NCBI RefSeq assembly: GCF_016595505.1
Contig: NZ_JAENIL010000027.1
Span: forward strand, 1-64,000
Reading direction: 5' to 3'
DNA: 64,000 bases
Source of the DNA: Pelagicoccus mobilis
GTDB taxonomy: Bacteria > Verrucomicrobiota > Verrucomicrobiia > Opitutales > Opitutaceae
Positions within the stretch are counted from its first letter, which is position 1, and each line of letters starts with the position of its first letter. Both the position numbers and the translations under genes were made by a program. Positions 8,609-15,772 of the stretch are shown in pieces. The notes under the pieces were generated by a model that saw nothing but the letters and a program-made list of their open reading frames with translations, ran no database searches and was not told the origin of the DNA.

Positions 8609-9522
8609 ATGGAGTTGAACCAGGCTCGGGCGGGCTTGGGGACGATGAGAGCGTCGAGCTGGTCTGCGAAGGCTTGTGGCCGCGTTTTGAGTTTGCTGGC
8701 GAGAGGGGCTACATCGAGAGCGAGTCGGGCTTGGCGGTGGGCGAAGCGAGGATCCTCGCCGCGTTCTGAGGCTTGGATGAGGGATTCGGGCAGGCCGAAG
8801 TGTTGGAGTAGGCGCTGGCCCATTTCGTAGCGGGAGAGGCATTTTTCGCCGGCCCAGTGGTGGACGCCTTTGAGGTCTTGTCGCTCGCAGAGCTCCACCA
8901 TGGCGGCGGCGGCGTTTTCGACGAGGCAGGGTTGGCGGTATTCGTCGGTGAAGAGTGGGGTGGGCTTGCCGGCGGCCCAGCTGAGGAAGAGGCGTTCGTG
9001 CAGACTGCGTTCTCCGGAGAGGCTGTTGCCCATGAGGAGGGGAAGGCGCAGGGTTGTGGCGAATTCGGCGGCGAGTTCGTGTACGCGTTGCTCGGATTCG
9101 AGTTTTTGGCGGGCGTATTCGTTGGGTGGGGACGGTTGGGAGTCGCGGTAGTAGAGCTCAGCCTTGCCGTCGAAAATTTGCTCGGAGGAGATGTGGATGA
9201 GGGTGGCGAAGAGATGGCGGGAGAGTAGGGCCAGCTTTTGTGGAACGGCGACGTTGATCTGGCGGGAGGAGTCGGGATCGGCGTCGCAATTGCCGGGGTC
9301 GGAGATGGCGGCGCAGTTGACGATGGCGTCTGGGAAGAGCTCGAGAGTCAGGGATTCGAGGGCGTTTAGATCTGCGAGATCGAGGGTGCGTTGGGTGGCT
9401 AGGCCGTCGACTTTTCCGGAATAGCTAACGACGAGGCCGATGACTTCGTGGCCGCGACGATTGGCGGCTTGAGCGAAGGCTGATCCGAGGAGGCCGGAAG
9501 CTCCGGTGAGGAGGATTTTCAT
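8605..9522 (-). CDS. SDR-family reductase, RmlD (dTDP-4-dehydrorhamnose reductase)-like
   Basis: A 305-residue extended short-chain dehydrogenase. The Rossmann motif GASGLLGSA is at residues 7-15 and the catalytic Tyr-x3-Lys is in YARQKLESE (about 141-149), preceded by SSEQIFDG in the serine position. The overall layout (NCAAISDPGNCDADP..., ERSLHERLFLSWA) resembles RmlD-type sugar-nucleotide reductases. It stands alone without other rml genes, so a role in dTDP-rhamnose synthesis is not proven. The ATG at 9522 opens the Rossmann fold; the upstream in-frame extension is repeat sequence. Confidence 0.82.
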   Translation of the reverse strand: MKILLTGASGLLGSAFAQAANRRGHEVIGLVVSYSGKVDGLATQRTLDLADLNALESLTLELFPDAIVNCAAISDPGNCDADPDSSRQINVAVPQKLALLSRHLFATLIHISSEQIFDGKAELYYRDSQPSPPNEYARQKLESEQRVHELAAEFATTLRLPLLMGNSLSGERSLHERLFLSWAAGKPTPLFTDEYRQPCLVENAAAAMVELCERQDLKGVHHWAGEKCLSRYEMGQRLLQHFGLPESLIQASERGEDPRFAHRQARLALDVAPLASKLKTRPQAFADQLDALIVPKPARAWFNSI

Positions 9523-9590
9523 GGGTTGGGATGAAGTGGGGAAGGGTGGATCGGGTTGTGCTTTTTTTTTACCGCGAATGTTGGACTGGA

Positions 9591-9611
9591 ACGTTTGGCA
9601 ATGCCAAACGT
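9591..9611. repeat. Palindromic intergenic repeat, copy 2
   Basis: A perfect 21-base palindrome (arms ACGTTTGGCA and TGCCAAACGT around one A). It matches the copy at 5393-5413, and both are followed about 85 bases later by a REP copy. Confidence 0.7.
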
Positions 9612-9696
9612 GGCGGGGAAACGGCTGATGCCGTTTGGGAGGTTTTGTGGTGTTGGGTTGAGTGGTTGGATTTTTTGGGTGGATCCTGCATTGGGT

Positions 9697-9721
9697 GGCT
9701 ACGACGGAGCGTAGCCCTCCT
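9697..9721 (+). repeat. REP-like palindrome, copy with GGCTACG stem
   Basis: Stem GGCTACG/CGTAGCC, loop ACGGAG, tail CTCCT. The A-to-T change in the left arm is matched by T-to-A in the right arm, which keeps the pairing. It ends 14 bases from the stop of the minus-strand sixA gene. Confidence 0.8.
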
Positions 9722-9734
9722 CTGGGGGAGTTGG

Positions 9735-10223
9735 TTACTTGAAGTGTTTGTGGCTGAGGTGCCACTCGATTTGCCAGTCGGTGGATTGGGAGCCGACTTT
9801 CATTCGGCTGAGGCAGAGGATGGAGGCTTTGGGGAAGACGACGCGTTGGAAGTCGCCGTTTCCGGTGAGCAGCAGGGAGGCGAGGTAGGACATGTTTGGC
9901 TCGTGACCGGCGACGAGGCAGCTAAGGCTGAGCTCGTTGAGCTGGGTGGCGATCGCGATGGGGTTGTCGAAGGGGGCGAGGCCGTCTTTTTGAGTGAGTT
10001 GAGCGTCGAGTTCGAGTCCGGTGGCGAGGGCTTCTGCTGTCTCGTAGGCGCGAACGAGTCCGCTTTGCCAGATGGTGTCGACTTGGATGAGCCGGTTCTT
10101 GGAGAAGCCTTTGACGAGGCGGGCGCATTGCTTGTGTCCTTTGGGGGAGAGGGGGCGGAGCTCGTCGCTCGGGGCGTCGTCGAGGGCGTGGGCGTGGCGG
10201 ACGAGGTAGAGGTGCTGGAGCAT
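9735..10223 (-). CDS. sixA: SixA-type phosphohistidine phosphatase
   Basis: A 162-residue member of the histidine-phosphatase (phosphoglycerate-mutase-like) superfamily. The nucleophile motif LVRHAHA is at residues 7-13 and the second catalytic His lies in VAGHEPNMSYLASLLL (about 105-120), the typical SixA signature. SixA removes phosphate from histidine phosphotransfer (HPt) domains or from NPr. A free Hpt protein is encoded at 41901, but no link between them is shown. A REP copy lies between its stop and the SDR gene. Confidence 0.85.
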   Translation of the reverse strand: MLQHLYLVRHAHALDDAPSDELRPLSPKGHKQCARLVKGFSKNRLIQVDTIWQSGLVRAYETAEALATGLELDAQLTQKDGLAPFDNPIAIATQLNELSLSCLVAGHEPNMSYLASLLLTGNGDFQRVVFPKASILCLSRMKVGSQSTDWQIEWHLSHKHFK

Positions 10224-10304
10224 GGTGGGGGTGAGGTTGCTAGGCTTTGGATGCTGAGTTCTTTGTCTTACTCATGCTCGTTCTCTTAATCGGATTGTGG
10301 AGGG

Positions 10305-10346
10305 GGATTAGGATTAAGATTAAGATTAAGATTATGATTAGGATGA
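10305..10346. repeat. Tandem hexamer repeat, seven units
   Basis: Seven consecutive units of consensus RGATTA (GGATTA, GGATTA, AGATTA three times, TGATTA, GGATGA). The array covers the stop codon of the minus-strand oleD gene (TAA at 10338-10340), so the last three serine codons and the stop come from repeat units. Confidence 0.85.
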
Positions 10347-11375
10347 AGAGGGCGAGGCGAGGAGGCGGGTCATGCCTTCGGACATGGAGGTGCGGGGGTG
10401 GTAGTGGAGGTCGCGTTTGGCGGCGGAGATGTCGAACCAGTGGTCTTTGGCGAGTTCAGAGGCGACGAAGCGGGTCATGGGGGGCTCGCCTTTGAGGCGG
10501 AAGAGTTTCCAGATGCCTTCCATGATATGGCCGATTTTGTAGGCTTTGGAGAGGCTCATGCGTCGGTGGATCTTGGATACGTCGTGGTTTTCGAGGAGCT
10601 CGTTGATCCAGTCCCAGAGGTTTACGGGTTCGCCGTTGGAGATGAAGTAGGCTTTGCCGCCGGGATTGTTTTGCTCGTGGTCGAGGGCGATTTCGGCGAG
10701 CAGGTGGGCGTCGACGACGTTGTCGACGTGGGTGAGGTCGACGCGGTTTTGGCCGTCGCCGACGATGCGGAGTTTGCCGGCTCGGGCTCGATCGAGGACG
10801 CGTGGGACGAGGTTGGGGTCGCCGTCGCCCCAGATGAGATGGGGGCGTAGGGCTACGGTTTTTAGGTTGCCGGGTGGGAGGCCGTGAGCGGCGAGAACGG
10901 CTTTTTCGGCGATGACCTTGGTGGTGGGATAGGGGCAGGGGATGTCGGTGCCGTAGGGGAGCGATTCGTCGTCGCCGGCGATATTTCGCCCGTTGAAGAC
11001 GACTGAGGGGGTGGAGGTGTAGACGAGTTTTCGGACTCCGAAGTCGCGACAGCCGTTGATGATGGCCTGGGTGCCGTCGACGTTGGCCTTTTTGAATTCT
11101 TCGTAGTCGCCCCAGATGCCGACCTTGGCGGCGACGTGGAAAACGGTGTGCTTGCCTTCGCAGGCGGCTCGGATGGCGGGGGCGTCGGCGAGGTCGGCGT
11201 AGATCATTTCTATGCCGAGGGACTCGATGTCTGGGCGGGGGCGTCGGCAGACTCCGGCGACTTGGCAGCCTTGGGCGAGGAGGCGTTTGGCGAGGGCGAG
11301 TCCGACGAATCCGCTGACTCCGGTGACGAGCACGGAGCGGGGCGGGAGAGCGGGTGGTTCTGGGATGGATGGCAT
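10338..11375 (-). CDS. oleD: OleD-like NAD(P)-dependent 2-alkyl-3-oxoalkanoate reductase
   Basis: A 345-residue extended SDR protein. It shows the Rossmann motif VTGVSGFVGLALAKRLL (about 16-32), the catalytic pair YPTTK (about 151-155), and the words FHVAAKVGIWGDYEEF, YTSTPSVVFNGR, LRPHLIWGDGDPNLVPR and EPPMTRFVASELAKDHWFD, which as a set match OleD of long-chain olefin synthesis. OleD reduces the beta-keto acid made by OleA to the beta-hydroxy acid used by OleC. An OleC homologue is at 35241, about 24 kb away; no oleA or oleB is in this window. A general 3-beta-HSD-like dehydrogenase is the alternative. Confidence 0.82.
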   Translation of the reverse strand: MPSIPEPPALPPRSVLVTGVSGFVGLALAKRLLAQGCQVAGVCRRPRPDIESLGIEMIYADLADAPAIRAACEGKHTVFHVAAKVGIWGDYEEFKKANVDGTQAIINGCRDFGVRKLVYTSTPSVVFNGRNIAGDDESLPYGTDIPCPYPTTKVIAEKAVLAAHGLPPGNLKTVALRPHLIWGDGDPNLVPRVLDRARAGKLRIVGDGQNRVDLTHVDNVVDAHLLAEIALDHEQNNPGGKAYFISNGEPVNLWDWINELLENHDVSKIHRRMSLSKAYKIGHIMEGIWKLFRLKGEPPMTRFVASELAKDHWFDISAAKRDLHYHPRTSMSEGMTRLLASPSSS

Positions 11376-11383
11376 AGGAAGGG

Positions 11384-11418
11384 GGGAATGGTGAGTGGTG
11401 AATGATGAGTTGGGAAGA
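11384..11418. repeat. Degenerate heptad tandem repeat
   Basis: Five consecutive 7-base units GGGAATG, GTGAGTG, GTGAATG, ATGAGTT, GGGAAGA, directly upstream of the oleD start on the opposite strand. A second array of the same style is at 56524-56558. Confidence 0.6.
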
Positions 11419-11517
11419 ATAATTGGGGGAAGAAGTCGAAGGAGAGGGTGAAGATGGTGGAGAAGAGTTTTTTGGGGGTTGCCTTTGGGGGTGGGGCTGT
11501 TGGTAGGTTGCGGGGAG

Positions 11518-12225
11518 ATGAGTGACGAAGGTGCGAGAGCTAAAGTGAGTTCGCTGGCCATTGTGGGCAGGACGCGGGGTGAGGTGCGTCGACTGGCTGC
11601 CTTCGACAAGAAGCGTCATACGGTGCCGGATCGGGCTTGCGGGGCGACGCAGGCGTTTTTGGAGAAATTGTGCGAGGAGGAGTTGTCGGAAGAGGCGGAG
11701 GCGCTTTTTCAGTCGGCGCGCGAGCGCTTTGGATACAAGCGCCGGGAGATCTCGCTGAATGTGGACTCGGGTTTCGCTCGCTTGGAGACTAAGGACTTTG
11801 CCCTCGAGCTGCGGTATGAGTTGGACGAGGAGGAGCCGTCGGAGTACGTGGTGGAAACCTCGGTGCGCGAGGTGGCGAGTCGCGATTTGCTGGAGTCGGA
11901 AGCGTTTAACGCGTCGGTCGGAAGTCGTTTTGACTGTTTGCGTTGCGGCTTGGCGGGGGGCGTTTCGGTGGAGTCGGTAATCGACGCGGTGGAAGAGGAG
12001 GAGAGTGGGGAGTTGTCGGTGGATTATCCGTCGGATTGCTCGCATTGCGTGGTAAAGATCGAGGGGATTGCCGGCGAAGTGTTCGTGGATGGCGTGGTTT
12101 TGGAGGTTCGCTGCGGGAAGAAGGCGTCGGCGGGGCGGCTGATGGAGTCGTTTGAGCGTATCGGCGAGCAGGTGTTTGCGTCGGCGGGCTTGGGGGAGTT
12201 GTTGAGCGAGGGCGGTTTAGGCTGA
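11518..12225 (+). CDS. Conserved-looking hypothetical protein
   Basis: A 235-residue soluble, acidic protein that I do not recognise. The first half is helical with many Arg/Glu (RTRGEVRRLAAFDKKRH); the second is beta-rich. Cysteines in CLRCGL (about 142-147) and CSHC (about 177-180) could bind a metal. The frame is open to 11479, but the ATG at 11518 was chosen. It is followed after 10 bases by the RNase-III-like gene, so the two may be co-transcribed and the product might act with RNA, which is inference only. Confidence 0.6.
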   Translation: MSDEGARAKVSSLAIVGRTRGEVRRLAAFDKKRHTVPDRACGATQAFLEKLCEEELSEEAEALFQSARERFGYKRREISLNVDSGFARLETKDFALELRYELDEEEPSEYVVETSVREVASRDLLESEAFNASVGSRFDCLRCGLAGGVSVESVIDAVEEEESGELSVDYPSDCSHCVVKIEGIAGEVFVDGVVLEVRCGKKASAGRLMESFERIGEQVFASAGLGELLSEGGLG

Positions 12226-12235
12226 TTTTTGATCT

Positions 12236-12544
12236 ATGGACGAATTGGAGAAAAAGACGAAGGCATGGGTGGGCGACGCGGTGTTGGCCCTGTATGCTAG
12301 GGAGTGGATTTTGCGTCAGACGGATATACCGGTGGCGGATCGTGCGACTGTGTTCAAGGCGATGACGAGTAACCTGTTTTTGTCGGCGATGGGTCAACCG
12401 ACTCAGGTGGAGGCTGACATAGGGATCGTCTACGAAAAGGAAGGCTTGCAGGCGGCGTTCGATTATATGGAAGAGCGGCTGCTTCCTGTATTCAAGAAGC
12501 AGAGACGTAAGCCGAAGCCGCCGGGGAACTGGAAGCGGAAGTAG
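12236..12544 (+). CDS. Small RNase III-domain protein (mini-RNase III-like)
   Basis: A 102-residue cytosolic protein. The segment KAWVGDAVLALYAREWIL (about residues 8-25) matches the first helix of the RNase III catalytic domain, where an LGDAVL-type motif carries an acidic metal ligand. A second acidic segment QVEADIGIVYEKEGLQAAFDYMEE (about 62-85) fits the later catalytic glutamate region. The tail is very basic (KKQRRKPKPPGNWKRK), apt for RNA binding. There is no double-stranded-RNA-binding domain. Mini-RNase III of Firmicutes matures 23S rRNA ends; the same role here is inferred. Confidence 0.7.
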   Translation: MDELEKKTKAWVGDAVLALYAREWILRQTDIPVADRATVFKAMTSNLFLSAMGQPTQVEADIGIVYEKEGLQAAFDYMEERLLPVFKKQRRKPKPPGNWKRK

Positions 12545-12669
12545 GGGGGAGTGCTCAATCGCTTGCGTTGGGCGTGACGCGGCGGTCCTGCCTTGGCTAG
12601 GGAACCATTGTGGATTGGGGGTTGTCTTCTGCCTAGGATAGGCAAGTGTGTGGCTTCTCCTAAAAACCT

Positions 12670-15492
12670 ATGTGCTTTCTTATGCCCAAGAAATCTGTTC
12701 GTGCTCTCATTTCTTTCTGTTCTGTTTTCGCTCTGGCGATCCCCTTAATTGGTAAAAACGTATTTGATACGCCTTGGCCTTTGCTCCCGCAGGGAGTTGC
12801 CCCTCAGGAGGGAGAGGTTTGGAAGGAGCTTCCCAATGGCTTGCGGTATGTGATTGTGCCGACGGAGGCCCCGAATGGGGCTGTGAGCATGCGTTTGGTG
12901 GTAGGCGCGGGACGGGCTCAGGAGCCGAAGGGACAAGCAGGCGTGGCTGACGTGGTTTCGGAGATGTTGTTGTCCGGCACGGAGGGATATGACGAAGACG
13001 AGATGCTGCGTTTTCGCTTGGCGGCGGGGATGGATCCGTATTCGAGCTATCGGGCCGATGTGGAAATCGACTATACCTTGTATCGGGTCGAGTTGGAAGA
13101 GCCGGTGGAAGGCGCTCTGGAGCAGGGGATCAAGATGTTGGGCGAGTTTGCGTCGGCTCCGGGATGGGACGGCGCTCGGTTTGAGCGAGCGCGCAAGGCT
13201 TTGGCGAACATGGCGGAATCGAGTTATTCGTATTTTCAAGGGAAGCAGTCGATCGAGGAGCGGGCTTTGTTGCGTTCGAGCGTGTATTCTGAGATTGGGG
13301 ACGAAGAGGCTGCCGAAGGACTGGGTTCAGTTTCTCTCGATGATGCAGCTGCGTATTGGTCGAATTGGTACAAGGCGGACCGGATGGTTCTAGTTGTCGC
13401 CGGCTTGGTAGAAACGGAAGCTGTGGACGCTTTGATCGCGGCTACTTTTTCGGGACTGTCTTCGAGCGATGCGCTTGAGCCGCTTCGTTCTTCCGATTTG
13501 CGATTTCGTGGCACTGGTGATTTAGCGACGGGCGATTCTCCTGACAGTTTTGGTCGGGTTTCGATCGCGAACGTAGAGGAGGGGATTGACTTGTTCGATC
13601 CCGCTTCGGAGGTCGCTTTTTACCGCAAGGATTTGATTTCTCGTTACGCGATGGCGGATTTGGCCGCCAATGGTTTGGGCAAGTCTGCGGTGGACATTGT
13701 CGGCGATGGGGTTGCTATCAATTTGTATCGCCAAGACAACGTGATGCAGGCGATGGAGAAGCTGACGACTTTGGATAAGACTGTTTTCCGTCTTAAGGAA
13801 TTTGGCATACCTGGAGAAGAGTTGGAGCAAGCGAAGGCTTTGTATTTGGCTTTGTGTTCTTCGTATGACGCGGAGTTGAGCACTCGGGCTTGGCCGGGAG
13901 TGGTGGCGGATCGCCTGGTGCGGAGTACGCTTGACCGGTTGCCATTCCGTTATGGGGAGTCTTTGGGGACGTTTATCGAGGGCGTGGTTGAAGGTCTTAG
14001 CGTTGATGCGACCATGGAGATTTGCGAGGAGGTGTTCTCGCAAAAGGCGTTGAGCTATTATGTGGAGCTTCCGAAGGGATTTGGGATTGGGACGAAATCG
14101 ATCAACAAGCGTTTGAAGGGGATGCGTAAGAGCTACGATTTTACGTGGGAGCAGGCGGGTGAGTTTGACCAGCAGTGGAACCTTGGATCTGGTTTTGATA
14201 AGACGGGAATGGTGGAGTCGACCGAGATCATCAGGATCGAGGAGTATCCGGTTTTGCAGTACGAGTTTGCGAACAATTTGCGTATGAACCTTGTGCGTAC
14301 GGATGAGTTTCCGGGTGATGTACGTGTGATGGTTAGCTTTGGAAATGGAACCACGGACGCGCCAGGTCAGGGTCGAGCGTTTGAGGCGTTGGTTAAGTCG
14401 CTTGTGATGAAAACGCGCGTGGGGCTTGGCGGTCAAAATCCGCTTTTGAGAGAAGTCTTCGATTCCAAGGGTATCGAGAACTTGGATGCGGGAGTGAATT
14501 TGGATCGCCTTTATTGGAGCGCGACTGCGGACGATGAGTCCGAGGTGGCGGACTTCTTGTCGGGTATCGTGATTTGGATGGTCACTGGCAACGTGTTGGA
14601 AGACGACTTCGATGATGCGTTGGAGAAACTGAAGGAGGTTACGGAACGTGGTTTCGACAAGAGCGACAGCGTTGTTTTGCAGGGCTTGCTCTATGGCGAG
14701 GACGAGCGGATGTTGAATTTCTTTACTTCCGAGGATTTGGAAGGTCTCGACTACGCTGGCATGAAAAATTGGGTACAGAAGACTCGAGAGGAGTCTTACA
14801 TCGAGATTACGGTGGTGGGGGATGTGACCCCGCGTACTTTGATTCGAGATGTGCGTAATTCCTTTGGTTCTGCTCCTGATCGGAAAGGGAAGGTGCATCA
14901 GCCGCGTCATGCGGAGCCAGCGGGCTGGCGTGAAGCGGGCGTGCAGGAAGGTACCTTGAAGCGGTCGACTGGGAATGGATACGTGACCTTGATTTTCCCT
15001 CAGGTGGAGGAGAAGGGGTGCGAGGCGGACCGACGTATGGAGGTTTTGAGGCCGCTGCTGGAGGTCCATTTGCGTCGGGCTTTGGAAGAGAGACCGGATT
15101 GGCAAGGGCGTTTGCAGGTGTCGCTCCTAGGTAAGGGCATGGTGCCGCGTTCCAATGCGGTGCGGGTTCAGCTACGTTGTCCCGCAGAGGAATTGGAAGA
15201 GGTGAAGACTACTTTGCTCGCGGCTGCCGCATCGTTTTCTGAATCGCTCGAACCTGAACTCGTGCAGGCGGCGGAGCGCGCGGCCTGGATTGACCTGAAG
15301 CGGATTCCTCGCAGTCCGGATCGTCTGTTGAAGCTTTTCGCTCAGTCCCAGGGTAAGCCTAACGATTTGCGTTGTGTGCTGGAGCTGTTGGAGAAGGGGA
15401 TTTCGGAGGATTTGGAAACGTACAAGTCGGTGGCGGCTGCTCAGTTTGCGGAGTCGAACGTGCGCGGCGCGGTTGCTAAGCCGAAGGGCTGA
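12670..15492 (+). CDS. Exported M16-family (insulinase/pitrilysin) protein, apparently without the zinc motif
   Basis: A 940-residue protein with a signal peptide (about residues 6-28), built from repeated M16 domains. The first domain opens ELPNGLRYVIVPTEAPNGAVSMRLVVGAGRAQE, typical of M16. Where active members have the zinc site HxxEH (GLAHFLEHM) this protein has GVADVVSEML (about 91-100), so none of the three key residues is present. The second half begins again with EFANNLRMNLVRTDEFPGDVRVMVSFGNG, also without the motif. It may be a non-catalytic partner of an active M16 enzyme encoded elsewhere. An internal ATG at 12682 is an alternative start. Confidence 0.82.
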   Translation: MCFLMPKKSVRALISFCSVFALAIPLIGKNVFDTPWPLLPQGVAPQEGEVWKELPNGLRYVIVPTEAPNGAVSMRLVVGAGRAQEPKGQAGVADVVSEMLLSGTEGYDEDEMLRFRLAAGMDPYSSYRADVEIDYTLYRVELEEPVEGALEQGIKMLGEFASAPGWDGARFERARKALANMAESSYSYFQGKQSIEERALLRSSVYSEIGDEEAAEGLGSVSLDDAAAYWSNWYKADRMVLVVAGLVETEAVDALIAATFSGLSSSDALEPLRSSDLRFRGTGDLATGDSPDSFGRVSIANVEEGIDLFDPASEVAFYRKDLISRYAMADLAANGLGKSAVDIVGDGVAINLYRQDNVMQAMEKLTTLDKTVFRLKEFGIPGEELEQAKALYLALCSSYDAELSTRAWPGVVADRLVRSTLDRLPFRYGESLGTFIEGVVEGLSVDATMEICEEVFSQKALSYYVELPKGFGIGTKSINKRLKGMRKSYDFTWEQAGEFDQQWNLGSGFDKTGMVESTEIIRIEEYPVLQYEFANNLRMNLVRTDEFPGDVRVMVSFGNGTTDAPGQGRAFEALVKSLVMKTRVGLGGQNPLLREVFDSKGIENLDAGVNLDRLYWSATADDESEVADFLSGIVIWMVTGNVLEDDFDDALEKLKEVTERGFDKSDSVVLQGLLYGEDERMLNFFTSEDLEGLDYAGMKNWVQKTREESYIEITVVGDVTPRTLIRDVRNSFGSAPDRKGKVHQPRHAEPAGWREAGVQEGTLKRSTGNGYVTLIFPQVEEKGCEADRRMEVLRPLLEVHLRRALEERPDWQGRLQVSLLGKGMVPRSNAVRVQLRCPAEELEEVKTTLLAAAASFSESLEPELVQAAERAAWIDLKRIPRSPDRLLKLFAQSQGKPNDLRCVLELLEKGISEDLETYKSVAAAQFAESNVRGAVAKPKG

Positions 15493-15540
15493 TAGTGGCT
15501 TTTGCCGGGAAGGGGGATCGCTCGGGCATTTTTCATATAG

Positions 15541-15695
15541 TTGTACTCACGTACAAAAATGAGGCGTGCCCGGTCAACGCTTGGACCTACAGGTAGAGAG
15601 TCCCATATTTCTGTAGGTCGTCGCGCCAATGCGCGCTGAGGCGACCTTCAAGATGCGACGAAACAAAAGTGAAATGCCCGCTAGGGACAGCGGGC
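15541..15695. repeat. Hairpin-rich intergenic segment
   Basis: The 280-base gap before the Na/Pi gene terminator holds three inverted repeats: TTGTAC/GTACAA (15541-15556), CCTACAG/CTGTAGG (15586-15617) and GCCCGCT/AGCGGGC (15676-15695). No convincing gene lies here. They look like degenerate dispersed palindromes rather than one regulatory element; any of them might also terminate the M16 gene. Confidence 0.45.
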
Positions 15696-15718
15696 TCTAC
15701 CTTTTGAAGATGGGCGGC

Positions 15719-15747
15719 CAAAAAAGACCGCTCGGTGAGGAGCGGCC
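15719..15747 (-). terminator. Terminator of the Na/Pi symporter gene
   Basis: On the minus strand the stem GGCCGCTC/GAGCGGTC is followed by six T, 25 bases after the stop codon. Confidence 0.85.
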
Positions 15748-15772
15748 TTGGAAAGGGTTTATTTGGACAGCG

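Noticed and set aside
10305-10346. CRISPR-like array
   Set aside because: Units are six bases without spacers; it is a simple tandem repeat.
10456-12045. A 529-codon open frame on the minus strand opposite and across oleD and the gene at 11518
   Set aside because: Its product is almost only Arg, Pro and His, as expected from the complementary frame of G-rich codons; it overlaps two good genes.
13522-15105. A 527-codon open frame antisense to the M16 gene
   Set aside because: The composition is that of a shadow frame, and the plus-strand product has clear family similarity.
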